64,000 nt of DNA from Shewanella psychrophila (GCF_002005305.1 NZ_CP014782.1:4154001-4218000), one strand, 5' to 3'. Positions 44,867 through 55,512 are shown, counted from the stretch's first letter. A program made the numbers and translations. The notes: generated by a model not told the origin, from the sequence alone.

Positions 44867-45757
44867 TTACCACAACCAAGCAGCACCTCGCACACCAGAT
44901 GAGCAACCATATAGGTTCTGCACCACAGGGGTACGACACTCGCCACCAACCACATATTTTACTAACACTTGGGGTAATTTAGGGTAAATGGCATCTATGT
45001 TGGACATGCCTCCCCCCAATACGACTACATCTGGGTCTAAGGAATTGATCACATGGGCAAGTGATCTGGCCAACCTGTCTACATAGCGATCAAATGCTGC
45101 CACGGCCCGAATATCACCGGCATCGACCAGTTCCATGATTTCAGAACCTTTGGTCACATTACCTCCGGCTAGATTGAAGTCACGCACAAAGCCAGTGCCA
45201 GAAATGAAGGTCTCGATGCAGTCATGATTACCACAAAAACATGAAGTGGAATTAAACTCCTCTTTAGACATCCATGGCAATGGATTATGGCCCCATTCCC
45301 CACATATCCCATTACCGCCACTGTGAACGCGGCCATTGATGGCGATCCCTCCTCCACAACCTGTTCCTATAATGACGCCAAACACCACACCTTTGCCAGC
45401 GCCTGCACCATCGACAGCTTCAGAGACGGCGAAACAGTTAGCATCATTAGCGACCCTAACTTCACGACCCAAACGTTGACCTAAATCGATGTCCAGAGGC
45501 TTGCCATTAATCCAAGTTGAATTTGCATTCTTAACTAAGCCTGAAAAGGGCGAGATAACACCAGGTATCCCAACACCGACACTTCCCGTCATGCCCAATG
45601 TCGCCTCAGCTTCCCCCACTAGGCTCACTATGGTATCAAGCGTCGCCTCGTACTCTCTAGGTGTGGGCAAACGTTTCCTAAAAAGCTCTTTTCCCTCAGT
45701 ATTCAAGGCTACCAGCTCTATTTTGGTTCCACCAAGATCTACGCCCATTCGCAACAT
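44867..45757 (-). CDS. mak: ROK-family fructokinase
   Basis: A sugar kinase of about 296 residues, very like E. coli Mak: ATP-binding MGVDLGGTKIELVALN, GVGIPGVISPFSGLVKNANSTW, catalytic VANDANCFAVSEA, VIIGTGCGGGIAINGRVHSGGNGICGEWGHNP and the zinc site CFCGNHDCIETFISG. I use the ATG at 45757 (MLRMGVDL), which has GGAG nine bases upstream; 26 further in-frame codons upstream are probably untranslated. It lies beside the decayed glucoside locus and may have been part of it. Confidence 0.9.
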   Translation of the reverse strand: MLRMGVDLGGTKIELVALNTEGKELFRKRLPTPREYEATLDTIVSLVGEAEATLGMTGSVGVGIPGVISPFSGLVKNANSTWINGKPLDIDLGQRLGREVRVANDANCFAVSEAVDGAGAGKGVVFGVIIGTGCGGGIAINGRVHSGGNGICGEWGHNPLPWMSKEEFNSTSCFCGNHDCIETFISGTGFVRDFNLAGGNVTKGSEIMELVDAGDIRAVAAFDRYVDRLARSLAHVINSLDPDVVVLGGGMSNIDAIYPKLPQVLVKYVVGGECRTPVVQNLYGCSSGVRGAAWLW

Positions 45758-45835
45758 CTGTCTTACTCCACTATCGACTCTTAATAATTTTGACTTTTTA
45801 GCCTGACTGACACTCTCAACTTCTGTTCTAAGCAT

Positions 45836-46178
45836 AACCAGTATGCCTGTAAACCTTTGAGATACTTAATAACATTTTCATCATAGTACATCGAAAAGGT
45901 ACTAGTTAACCTCATCTATACCCGCCAGATTAATTTAAGCCGCAAGTTAAAGATAGTCACCTTAATGTACTGCAATCGTATTCACCACTAACGAAGCATA
46001 AATTGAGATTCCTGTTTCGGGTACAATCTCGAGTAATCACGCCCAATCAGAAAAAAATTAGCACTTTTTATCCTAGGGATAAATCCATGTGCCCTCGCTC
46101 CAACCTCAAAAAGTCGTTAATAAAGAAATCCATTTCTTCGGCACACAAGCAACTTAGGAAAACGTAAGTCGCTTCAAT
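45836..46178. other. Intergenic region without recognised features
   Basis: 343 bp between the fructokinase and the end of the GH3 pseudogene. I see no ORF, tRNA or repeat. It may contain decayed sequence. Confidence 0.4.
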
Positions 46179-47722
46179 TTAATGACAAGACACATCCGCA
46201 ATCTTGCCCTTTAAAGGCTCGATACTAATATTGGAAAAGACCAAATTTAACTTCCCACTGCTGGACAAAGAAAATGAAGCACTCACCTGCTCAAGATCCA
46301 GTCCGGCCTGAGTAAAACATACAAGCTCAACGGTAAGCGTCTGCCACAGCTTAGGCTCTATTGAAATAACGGAACCTTGAAACCTTTTCATATCGACAGC
46401 CGACTGATTAACTAAGATCACCTCCCCTTTACCCTGGCCATTGAAAACGAGCTGGCAGGCATCCTCCTGTACATCCTTATCATGGGTTTGATATTCAACA
46501 AACTCACTGCTCTGCAAGCTGCTCAGAACAGGCTCCCTAATCCCCTTACTGCCAATCATTAACTGCCAAGGCGCCTTAACTGAACCATCAAAAATTGTCA
46601 TTGTATTGGTTAGCATTATTTTCCTATCAAGCTTTTCAGACAAAGCAGAGCTCAATGGATCAACCTCTCCATAACTAAGCCCATAACCATAAGGGAATAA
46701 AGGTGCATACTCACTATCAAAGCGATTGACCTTAGTCTGCTGAGCAGTGGCTGGCCATGAATATGACAACTTGCCCACCATGTCATAATTCACACTGCAT
46801 CGAGATTGGAAAACTGGACTTGTGTAATACCATCGCCTTCGTTGCCTGGCAACCAAGCCACCACAAACCCATCAGATGCATTAAGCTCAGTATTAACCCA
46901 GAGGGGTCTCCCCGTTAAAAACACAGAGACCACAGTAATGCCTTGGGCCTTAAGCCGCTTTAACAGGGCCAAATCATGCTTAGTTCCCGCTTGAAATTCG
47001 AGATGCTCGACATCTCCTACTCCCTCGGCGTAGGGTTCTTCTCCAAACACCACAATAGCCACAGCGGGTTTATGGCTGTATTCACCGTTCACAATCAGCT
47101 CAACCTGGCCACCCTCCGCATTAACAGTATCGGCAATCCCTTGATAGATAGAGCTGCCTCCAGGGAAATCTGCGTTACTGTTGTTGGTTCCCTGCCAGGT
47201 AATACTCCAGCCACCGGCTTGTTTACCTATGTTATCTGCACCATCACCAGCAACTAAAACACTCAGCTTAGGCGATAAGGGCAAAATATTACTTTGGTTT
47301 TTAAGCATAACCAGAGACTCACGCACCGCTTGCCTGGCAATATCTCGGTGTGCTTTAGCACCAATCAAGGCCGTTTTACCCGATAGTACTCGCTTGGCTG
47401 GGCTAGGTTTATCAAACAAACCCGCTCGTAGTTTGACTCTGAGAATTCGGCTCACAATATCATCGATGCGCGAAGTCAGGATCTCACCGCTTCTCACCTG
47501 CTCTAAGATATTTTCATACAGAGGCTTCCAAGCAGCTGTCGGCACCATAAAGATATCGAGTCCGGCATTAGCCGCCTGAGCACAACTTTCATTGCTACAA
47601 CCGGGCACTTGTCCGTGACCATTCCAGTCCCCCTACCACTAAACCATCAAAGCCCATGCGTTCTTTCAGTACTTGGGTCAAAAGATAGTGATTGCCATGG
47701 TTTTTGACTCCATTCCAACTTA
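46179..47722 (-). pseudogene. Glycoside hydrolase family 3 beta-glucosidase, degraded
   Basis: Remains of a GH3 enzyme in at least three frames. The 5'-most visible part reads SWNGVKNHGNHYLLTQVLKE then RMGFDGLVVG. An extra G in a five-G run near 47622 then breaks the frame right at the GDW motif that carries the catalytic nucleophile Asp. The next part (47608-46790) runs from PGCSNESCAQAANAGLDIFMVP to the second domain, and another shift near 46795 precedes NYDMVGKLSYSWP and the C-terminus. The N-terminal half is missing, cut at the junction with the transporter remnant. The frames are reconstructed by eye. Confidence 0.88.
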
Positions 47723-49130
47723 GTGTGGCGTGGCGCCTTGGCATATTTAGCCGTGTTTTATACTGACACCTTTGGTTTAACCGCAGCGGCAGCGGCCATG
47801 CTGTTTTTAGTCGTCCGTCTATCCTATGGGGTTAACGACATCATCATGGGGATGATTGCTGACCGAACATCCACGCGATGGGGGAAGTTCCAACCCTGGA
47901 ATTTAATATCCACGCCTTTTCTGGCACTGTTTATGGTCTTATGTTTCACCACTCCAGATTGAGTGACCAAAATAAACTGATCTATGCCTATATCACTTAC
48001 ATAGGTTTAACCTTGGCTTATACTCTCAATAATGTCCCCTACTCCGCATTAATGGGCGTAATGACTGCCAGTGATACCGAGCGTACCAGCCTTTCAGGGT
48101 TCAGGTTGGCGGGGGCCTTTGGCGGGGTCTGTTAGTCATGGGTTTTTACCTGATCTCGTTGCCTATTTCGGTGCCGGTGATGACTCAAATGGTTATCACC
48201 TTTGCTACCACCAAGGAGCGCGTGACTCCTGCAGTCAATGAGTCCAGTGATCTTTCCATCGAACTTAACGATCTGTGTAAAAACTTACCTTTCATTATAT
48301 TGCCCCTGCTTGCAACCACGCTATTTTTTACTACCGCAACTGTTATAGCAGTACTTTCTTCTTTGTTATTATGGCTATGATGTGGTTTGTCATTAAACGG
48401 CTCATCAATCAAGACACAAAAAATTTATCCAGAACCCAAAGAGATATGGTGGATCTACTGACCAACAAGCCTTGGATAATATTACTCAGCATGGGCTTTC
48501 TTACCATGATGTTTAATGGCATCAAATATGGGGTAATTGCTTACTACTTTAAATATCAGGTCGGCAATGAACTCATGGTCGGTCAATATTTTATCGCACT
48601 GCTGTTAGTGTCAATTCTCGGCGCCCTGTCTACTGGCTACCTTTCTAAAAAATGGGGCAAACAAAACCTATTCATCACATCACTTCTGCTTAGTGGTCTA
48701 TTAACATCTGCGCTCTACTGGGTACCTAATGGCAATATTACCGCCATCTTCATATTAGGCTGCTAAGCTGAATTTTTTGCCGCTATGATGCCAACGCTAT
48801 TCTTTTCTATGCTGGGAGATTCCGCCGATTATTCTGAATGGAAAAACGGTCGTCGAGCGACGGGGTTAATCTATTCCGCCGGCACCTTTTATTCAAAAAA
48901 CCGGCAGTGGATTTGCCGGAGCAGTCGTTTTGGCTGTGTTAGCAAGTTATGGATACGATGGCATGGATCAATCCACCATAAAAGCTTCATTACCAGGTAT
49001 GCAACTGTTAATGAGCTGGATCCCTGCTGGCTTTGCCTTTGCGGGCGTTATTTTAATGCTGTTCTACCCGTTGGGCTGTAAACAAAACCAAGAGATTGGC
49101 GAAGAGCTTGCTAAACGTAGCAAGCTTTAG
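47713..49130 (+). pseudogene. GPH-family sugar:cation symporter, degraded
   Basis: Remains of a glycoside-pentoside-hexuronide symporter. It begins abruptly with SNLVWRGALAYLAVFYTDTF, without an N-terminus. There is a lost T near 47957 (TPD then LSDQNKL), further shifts near 48130 (GAFGG) and 48340, an in-frame TAA near 48764, and another shift near 48893. The conserved FFAAMMPTLFFSMLGDSADY motif and GFAFAGVILMLFYPL end are still readable. It probably once imported the glucosides cut by the neighbouring GH3 enzyme. Confidence 0.88.
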
Positions 49131-49416
49131 CTCCTGCTTAACTTTATAAAAATGCAGGGTAACCGCTATACATGTTCACAGCTAAAGAAAAGATGACCAA
49201 CGACCTTGGGAAATGTAATACAAGCTGAAGCAACCCCAAATGGAGCTGAATGCTCAGACCCATGAGTAAACAGTCAGAGCCATCCAAAGCTTACATAATA
49301 ACGTTAAACTGAAACAAAAATAGCTAAAATCTTTGGTAAATCTGTAGCGTAAAGAATAAGATAGCGTCAGCGCTTTATACGTTATACCAATCGATATAAG
49401 CACAATAAGGAAGAGT

Positions 49417-50424
49417 ATGGCAACCATTTATGATGTCTCTGTGCTAGCTGGAGTGTCGCTAGCGACAGTATCCAGAGTGATGAACAAAAATACAAAAGTC
49501 AGTGAAAAAACCGAAAAAAAAGTGCTCGATGCCATGGAAGAACTTGGCTACAGGCCAAACTCTATCGCACAATCACTGGCCTCAAATCGTTCTAATAGTG
49601 TCGGCGTTTTAGTATCAGAGCTTCATGGTCCCTTCTATGGCGCCATGATGAGTGGAATAGAAGCCGAGCTGAGAACATCAAAGAAACATGTCATCATAGC
49701 TGCCGGACACAGCGACGAACAAAGCGAAAAAGAGAGCATTGAATTTCTCATCGACCGTCGCTGTGATGCACTAATACTTCACGTAGAAGCCGTTTCAGAT
49801 GAATACCTAATCGAGTTAAGTAAAGGCTCAATGCCTATCGTACTTATCAACCGATATATTCCGGCTCTCAAAGATAACTGCATCTTCTTAGATAACCAGC
49901 TAGGGGGGTATTTAGCGACCAAAGCCATCCTCGACTCAGGGCATAAGTCTTTAGCCTATATTTCAGGACCTATGTGGAAGCTTGATACCCAAGCGCGTTT
50001 AAAGGGTCACAAGCAAGCCTTGGACGAATCTGGGATTGAATTTAATCCATCACTGATGTTTGAAGGGAATTACCTTGAAACTGGTGGTCGTCAAGGCTTT
50101 AAGGCTCTCAAAGCCGGAAGTATTGAATTTACAGCTCTGGTATGCGCTAACGATGAAACCGCAGCAGGTGCCATGGATGCAGCAAGGCTGATGCAAGTAA
50201 ATATACCTGCAGACATATCAATCATAGGTTTTGATAACATCATTCTGGCTAATTACATCCACCCCAAATTAACCACAATTGATTACCCGATAGGGGAAAT
50301 GGGCCATATGGCCGCGCGTTGGATCTTAAAAAACACCTATAAGAACATGTCTCTTAATATCAAAAACATGTTTGAACCAGCCTTGGTTCACAGAAATTCC
50401 ATTAAGATAATAGAGCCTAGATAG
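49417..50424 (+). CDS. LacI-family transcriptional regulator
   Basis: A 335-residue repressor. N-terminal helix-turn-helix ATIYDVSVLAGVSLATVSRVMN and hinge EELGYRPNSIAQSLAS, then a periplasmic-binding-protein-like sugar domain (SVGVLVSELHGPFYGAMM, CANDETAAGAMDAAR, ISIIGFDNIILANYIHPKLTTI). AAGGAAG precedes the start. It is intact while the catabolic genes it presumably controlled are pseudogenes. A variant of the dispersed palindrome lies 18-35 bp before the start and could be its operator or simply a repeat. Confidence 0.9.
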   Translation: MATIYDVSVLAGVSLATVSRVMNKNTKVSEKTEKKVLDAMEELGYRPNSIAQSLASNRSNSVGVLVSELHGPFYGAMMSGIEAELRTSKKHVIIAAGHSDEQSEKESIEFLIDRRCDALILHVEAVSDEYLIELSKGSMPIVLINRYIPALKDNCIFLDNQLGGYLATKAILDSGHKSLAYISGPMWKLDTQARLKGHKQALDESGIEFNPSLMFEGNYLETGGRQGFKALKAGSIEFTALVCANDETAAGAMDAARLMQVNIPADISIIGFDNIILANYIHPKLTTIDYPIGEMGHMAARWILKNTYKNMSLNIKNMFEPALVHRNSIKIIEPR

Positions 50425-50565
50425 TGTAATAAACGAGAATCATAAAATGATTTCTTGCCTGCCCTACCTATGTAAAGTCGGTGTACTACACTCACCGACT
50501 TAATCCCTGCAACACACTCATTAAGTGAACTTCAATTCCCAATTATCCCACAAGACAAATTTCAA

Positions 50566-50821
50566 CACGTTTTTTCTCATCCTCTTATTTAAAAGGCAAA
50601 TTTTCTCAAGCAGTCATTTTCATTGCCATACCGATTACTAATCCAACGTTTACCAACAGAAAGAACACAAACTATCCAATAAACAGGTTTCACCACGTTT
50701 TTTCTCATCCTCTTATTTAATAGGCAAATTTTCTCAAGCAGTCATTTTCATTGCCATACCGATTACTAATCCAACGTTTACCAACAGAAAGAACACAAAC
50801 TATCCAATAAACAGGTTTCAC
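50566..50821. repeat. 128-bp direct duplication
   Basis: Two adjacent copies with a period of 128 bp (50566-50693 and 50694-50821), differing at very few positions (AAAAGGC versus AATAGGC is one). A short piece of a third (AGGTTTCACCAC) follows. Non-coding; it precedes the halogenase remnant. The near-identity implies a recent event. Confidence 0.88.
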
Positions 50822-50875
50822 CACTAGTAATCACAAACAGAAAAATCCGCCGAGCCCAGACATTATACTCAATCC

Positions 50876-51310
50876 ATGGCCAGAGACTCAGGCTGGCAAT
50901 GGCGCATATCTCTGCAACATAGGGTGGGAAATGGCTTGGTCTACTGCAGCCGATTCATATCCGATGAAGATGCCATCGCTAGTCTGATGGATAATTTAGA
51001 GTCTGCTGTGATCACTGAGCCAAGAGTATTCAAATATAAAACAGGGTCTCATCGTATCGAGCTGTTTAAAGACACAGCCTGTGTTTTCCTGACTGAAACC
51101 GAACTATTTCGTATCGATTTTTGGACTCAGGTCATGCTAGGCCAAGGTATCATGCCAAAGCACTATCATCGGATAGTCGATAATATGAATGATACTGAGC
51201 TAAAACGATTTCTTGCAAGCCTTAAGCAGATGGTTGATAAACAAGTCACTCAGATGCCCTCTCATCAAGACTTTATCGATCAATACTGCAAATCCCCCCA
51301 GCTTGCCTGA
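50876..51310 (+). pseudogene. Flavin-dependent tryptophan halogenase-like protein, remnant
   Basis: 144 codons with the halogenase signature SGWQWRISLQHRVGNGLVYC followed by SRFISDEDA, and then the C-terminal TETELFRIDFWTQVMLGQGI. Family members have about 500 residues. The FAD-binding N-terminal part is absent, and an in-frame deletion appears to join KTGSHR to IELFKD, losing about 70 residues. Such halogenase-like genes often accompany TonB-dependent sugar uptake loci, so this is probably another relic of the glucoside locus. Confidence 0.75.
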
Positions 51311-51558
51311 CGGAAATATCTCAAGAGGACAAATGAGTCCTTAAGTAAACCGATAAATACATTCAGGCATGCCTTTATGGTACACCTGCTTAACATCACA
51401 CCCCAAAAACAAACAAATTTAAAGCCCCCACCACATCGAATTAATAAATGTAAAAAAAGGTCGATACAGAAATTAATTTTTCCCCTAATATTCAGCTCAA
51501 TATTGTCATGAAGTACTAAAATCCCTTAGAATCCCCGTCAATGACATAAGGGATCACA

Positions 51559-53013
51559 ATGAAACTCAAAATATTATCTGGATTACTACTTCTTACATGT
51601 TCATCGGCGCAAGCCGCCTGGTGGGTTGAGCCTGATGATCTTGCTCTAAGAGCGGATATTCAATTGCTAGCCGACACAGGTATTATTCTGCAACCTGTAA
51701 CGACCTACCCTTTGATGTGGGCTGGACTAAAGCAAGATATGGATAAGGCTGAAATTGAAACGTTATCATCCATGCAGGCCAACGCTTATGACCGTGTCAT
51801 GGCCGCCTATAACAAAGATCATCAAAGCTTTAATGCCGAAGTTAAGCTTGCTGCGGCAACAGATAATGCCCGCTTTCTAGGGTTTGGCCATGATTACCGT
51901 GACAAAGGCGAAACCACAGTCAATGCCGAAGTCACCAAAGACTGGTTTAGCGGCCGAATTTCAGCCAGTTATCATTACGACCCAATCGATGGTAACAGCG
52001 CACGTTTGGACAACAGTTTCGCCGCAGTCATGTTAGGCAACTGGATTGTTAGCGCCGGTGCCCAGCAAAAGTACTGGGGACCAGGCTGGGACACAGGCTT
52101 GATTCAAACGACTAACGCCAGACCTATGCCGGGGGTCACCTTTAGTCGTAACAACAGCGAAGCCTTTGAAACACCTTGGCTGAACTGGATAGGCCCATGG
52201 ACCTTCACCACCAGCTTTAGTCAGATGGAAAGCGACCGTCATGTGCCAGATACTCAACATTGGGGTGCTCGCGGCACACTCAGACCCATCTCTAAGTTAG
52301 AAGTTGGCTTCTCCTGGACCATGCAGTGGGGCGGTGAAGGAGAAGGAAATAGTCTCAGCGATTGGTGGGATGCTCTAGGCCAGGGAGGTCAAACTGAAAA
52401 TGGTGAAGGGAACATGCTAGCTGGTTACGATTTCCGTTGGTCAGATACCGCTTTCGGTATCCCCTACGGTATTTACTACGAGCGTACCCATGAAGATTAC
52501 CACAATGGTAAGAACAAGCTGATCAATGCCGCTAATATGGGCGGTGTTGACTTTGTTTTAACCGATATCAATACTCGGATCTTTATCGAGTATGCCGACA
52601 CAGCCGTCTCTTGTGGCGTTGATGACAAGATTTACAACTGCATGTATGAGCACACCTTTTATAAAGATGGCTACCGCTACTATGGTAAAAGCTTGGGCAG
52701 CACCTATGACAATGACTCACGTACATTGGTTATTGGGGGGATCACCCAACTGGGTGGTGGGCAAAGTATCACCAACAAGCTGAGATACCTAAAACTCAAT
52801 TTCGATGGCACAGACACCTCAAATCCTGAAGGCGGAAATCCGGTATCTCCAGGAGAATATGAGCGCATGTATCAGTTCGACACCAGCTATCACAGACCCT
52901 TCTATGAAGGTACGCTAAAAGTTGGTGGCACCTTAGGTTATAGCGAATATATGACCAGCGGTGGTGATGACTGGGATACGACGGTGTACGCAGCCTGGGA
53001 AAGAAGTTTTTAA
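51559..53013 (+). CDS. wzi: Wzi-family capsule assembly outer-membrane protein
   Basis: A 484-residue outer-membrane beta-barrel. The signal peptide ends SSAQA before AWWVEPDD. An N-terminal helical bundle (about 30-90) is followed by alternating amphipathic strands. Landmarks are QQKYWGPGWDTGLIQTTNARPMPG and ALGQGG near residue 275, characteristic of Wzi. The final residue is Phe, as in barrels inserted by the BAM complex. Wzi binds capsule or EPS at the cell surface. Monocistronic with a terminator. Confidence 0.88.
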   Translation: MKLKILSGLLLLTCSSAQAAWWVEPDDLALRADIQLLADTGIILQPVTTYPLMWAGLKQDMDKAEIETLSSMQANAYDRVMAAYNKDHQSFNAEVKLAAATDNARFLGFGHDYRDKGETTVNAEVTKDWFSGRISASYHYDPIDGNSARLDNSFAAVMLGNWIVSAGAQQKYWGPGWDTGLIQTTNARPMPGVTFSRNNSEAFETPWLNWIGPWTFTTSFSQMESDRHVPDTQHWGARGTLRPISKLEVGFSWTMQWGGEGEGNSLSDWWDALGQGGQTENGEGNMLAGYDFRWSDTAFGIPYGIYYERTHEDYHNGKNKLINAANMGGVDFVLTDINTRIFIEYADTAVSCGVDDKIYNCMYEHTFYKDGYRYYGKSLGSTYDNDSRTLVIGGITQLGGGQSITNKLRYLKLNFDGTDTSNPEGGNPVSPGEYERMYQFDTSYHRPFYEGTLKVGGTLGYSEYMTSGGDDWDTTVYAAWERSF

Positions 53014-53080
53014 TAGAAGTTCCTAGGACCAGAGACACTCGGCATGTGAGTTAATTGACGTCAGCGTCCCCGGTAGAATA

Positions 53081-53118
53081 AAAGTGACTGAGCGCTCGTG
53101 CCAGTCACTTTCTTATAT
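53081..53118 (+). terminator. Rho-independent terminator after wzi
   Basis: A perfect 10-bp stem, AAAGTGACTG with CAGTCACTTT, loop of eleven bases, followed by CTTATATCT. Confidence 0.65.
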
Positions 53119-53200
53119 CTAATAGGGCACAGCTCATCGAATAGACATTGCCTTATTAGCTTTATAAAACCTAGAGCCTCTTTCCTAGGATCTTTCTTGA

Positions 53201-53941
53201 TTAAAGCTCAGCAAAATCATCCAGGGTCTTATGCCCTCTTTTAGAAAGAAATGTCAGCAGCGCCTCCGGACTTCGATTCAACAGTCGATCGCAGGGAAAC
53301 TCCGCTTCCTCTATAATTTCCAGCGCTTGTGAGAACTCGCCTAAACTAAAGGCAACATGAGAATCTGAGCCCATCACTAACAAGCCACCAGCATCTCGAA
53401 CGGCTTTTGCTATTGCGACACAGTTAGCCTCACTGCCTTTTCGCGACATCTTAAACGAAGAATTATTGATTTCGAGTGCAACATTAGATTTGGCTGCTGC
53501 GGCGGCCACCGCGTTGATATCGATAGGGTAAGCCGGGTTCCCCGGATGAGTAATGATATCCACGTTGCCACTTTCGATGGTATTTATCAGTGCTTGGGTG
53601 TGAGTTTGCTTATCTGAGGGCGTAAAAACGGGTTCGTGAAACCCGGCCAGCACAATATCTAACGCTTGTAGGTAATCCCCAAAGTAGTCAATTTCTCCCG
53701 CATCATTTTTAATATTCGCCTCTATACCTCTTAAAATACCAACGCCATCTAGTATCCTGGGCAGCACTCTAATATTAACAAAATGCCAGAAATGAGGAGC
53801 ATCGGCCATATCCGGACCATGATCGGTTATCGCAAATAACCGCAAACCTTTCTCCTTCGCCACAGCGATGTAATCATGAATCGTACTATAAGCATGAGTA
53901 GAGGCGATGGTGTGAGCATGAGTGTCAACAAGGTACTTCAT
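53201..53941 (-). CDS. PHP-domain phosphatase, YcdX family
   Basis: A 246-residue PHP metallophosphatase. Metal-binding motifs: DTHAHT at residues 6-11, ITDHGPDM, GIEANI, the histidine in LAGFHEPVF, THPGNP, and the C-terminal MGSDSH. Length and motif order match E. coli YcdX, a trinuclear-zinc phosphatase linked to swarming. It lies between wzi and the LuxO-like gene but shows no coupling to either. Confidence 0.88.
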   Translation of the reverse strand: MKYLVDTHAHTIASTHAYSTIHDYIAVAKEKGLRLFAITDHGPDMADAPHFWHFVNIRVLPRILDGVGILRGIEANIKNDAGEIDYFGDYLQALDIVLAGFHEPVFTPSDKQTHTQALINTIESGNVDIITHPGNPAYPIDINAVAAAAAKSNVALEINNSSFKMSRKGSEANCVAIAKAVRDAGGLLVMGSDSHVAFSLGEFSQALEIIEEAEFPCDRLLNRSPEALLTFLSKRGHKTLDDFAEL

Positions 53942-54009
53942 AAAGGCTCTTCTTGTACTTTAGATTAAAATATCAATACACAAGATTCTACGTTTTATCA
54001 TCACTTAGC

Positions 54010-55512
54010 CTAACTTTCAGAAACTACGCCTTGTAGTTCATCCCATCCCTGACGCTTTCGGTAAATCGTCGAGGCACTGATGTCTAACATGGCCGCCGCC
54101 TTAGGTACATTACCATTACACTGCTCTATGGCCGCCTCAATTGTCTGCTTTTCTGACAGCCAGAGTGGAATGATTGCCTCAGCTTTATCTTTTCCTAAGT
54201 CTGCTGATTGCAGGTTTTTACTGCTGAGCTGCTCATCAATAGCGAGTGACTCACCGCTATTGATTGCCGAAGTCTGATTAGCACTCGCGATGGAGATTAT
54301 CGGCTTGATTTGAGGTTGGCCGCTGCCCGAGTCTGGTTTAAATAATGCAGGTAACATCGACTCATCTACAATATCGGAAGAGTTAAGTACCACAATCTGT
54401 CTGATAATATTTTGCAATTGACGGACATTACCCGGCCAATTATAGGTCTGTAGGACTTTCTTCGCCTCAATACTGAAACTTTTAAACTGCTTACCCTCTT
54501 CGGCGTTATATTCTTTTAAGAATTTTTGAGCGAGTAACAGCACATCTTTTCCCCGCCCTCTTAACGCAGGTAACTCAATAGGGATCACATGTAATCGATA
54601 AAATAGATCTTCTCTAAACCTACCCGCTTTCACTTCATCCCAAGGGATCCGGTTAGTCGCACTGACAAAGCGCACATCGACTTTCTCCTCCTTGGTTCCA
54701 CCAACCCTTTGAAAGATCCCCGTTTGGATAAATCGTAGAAACTTGCTTTGAAGCTCAAGCTCCATCTCGCATACTTCATCTAAAAAAAGGGTTCCTCCAT
54801 GGGCTCGAGTTGCTGCGCCATCACGGTTAGCAATGGCTCCGGTAAACGCGCCCTTGGTATGGCCAAATATCTCACTTTCTATCAAGTCTTTAGGAATTGA
54901 GGCACAGTTGAGTGCGATAAATGGCTTATCACGACGATTGCCTGCGTGATGAATGGCCTGAGCGCAGACCTCTTTACCTGTGCCACTTTCTCCTATAATA
55001 AAAGCCGAAGCCTTACTATTGGCGACGCAATCTATGGTTTTATATACCGTTTGCATCGCAAGGGATTCACCGATAAAGCCCATGTAATTAGCCTTAGGTA
55101 AGCTATTTTCGTAATTGGCGACTAAATTGACCAACTGCCTCTGTTTCAGCGCATTACGGACTGTGATGGAGAGACGTTTAGCATCGAATGGCTTAATAAT
55201 AAAATCGAAGGCACCAGATTTCATAGACTCGACGGCAAGATCTATAGTCCCATGGGCGGTTATCATGATCACTGTCGTATCAGGATATTGAGTTTGAACT
55301 TTCTGCAGTATATCCATGCCAGACATGTCGGGTAACTTGATATCCAGTACCAGTAAATCGGGCTGCCAAATCGTCAGTTCAGTTAACGCATCTTCCCCAT
55401 GATTAACATGGGTAACTTTCGCTCCTTCGCTGCGGAGGTACTCGGTATACAATGCCCCCAGCGACATGCTGTCTTCAACAAGTAAAACGGTAAATGAGTG
55501 CTTAATTTCCAT
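54010..55512 (-). CDS. LuxO/SypG-like sigma-54 response regulator
   Basis: A 500-residue activator. Receiver with phosphoacceptor Asp57 (LLVLDIKLPDMSG). AAA+ domain with Walker A GESGTGKEVCAQA, the sigma-54 contact loop HTKGAFTGAI and Walker B TLFLDEVCEME. The C-terminal helix-turn-helix is IEQCNGNVPKAAAMLDIS then ASTIYRKRQGW, the LuxO type. It lies 137 bp downstream of the hybrid kinase and is probably phosphorylated by that kinase's HPt domain. LuxO-type operators (TTGCA-N3-TGCAA) occur at 60270, 62670 and 63532 in front of sigma-54 promoters, the expected targets. Confidence 0.88.
   Translation of the reverse strand: MEIKHSFTVLLVEDSMSLGALYTEYLRSEGAKVTHVNHGEDALTELTIWQPDLLVLDIKLPDMSGMDILQKVQTQYPDTTVIMITAHGTIDLAVESMKSGAFDFIIKPFDAKRLSITVRNALKQRQLVNLVANYENSLPKANYMGFIGESLAMQTVYKTIDCVANSKASAFIIGESGTGKEVCAQAIHHAGNRRDKPFIALNCASIPKDLIESEIFGHTKGAFTGAIANRDGAATRAHGGTLFLDEVCEMELELQSKFLRFIQTGIFQRVGGTKEEKVDVRFVSATNRIPWDEVKAGRFREDLFYRLHVIPIELPALRGRGKDVLLLAQKFLKEYNAEEGKQFKSFSIEAKKVLQTYNWPGNVRQLQNIIRQIVVLNSSDIVDESMLPALFKPDSGSGQPQIKPIISIASANQTSAINSGESLAIDEQLSSKNLQSADLGKDKAEAIIPLWLSEKQTIEAAIEQCNGNVPKAAAMLDISASTIYRKRQGWDELQGVVSES

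Noticed and set aside
53201..53941. The PHP protein as a CpsB/Wzb-type tyrosine phosphatase of the capsule locus
   Set aside because: The motif order, the C-terminal MGSDSH and the length fit the YcdX family better. Its proximity to wzi alone is weak evidence.
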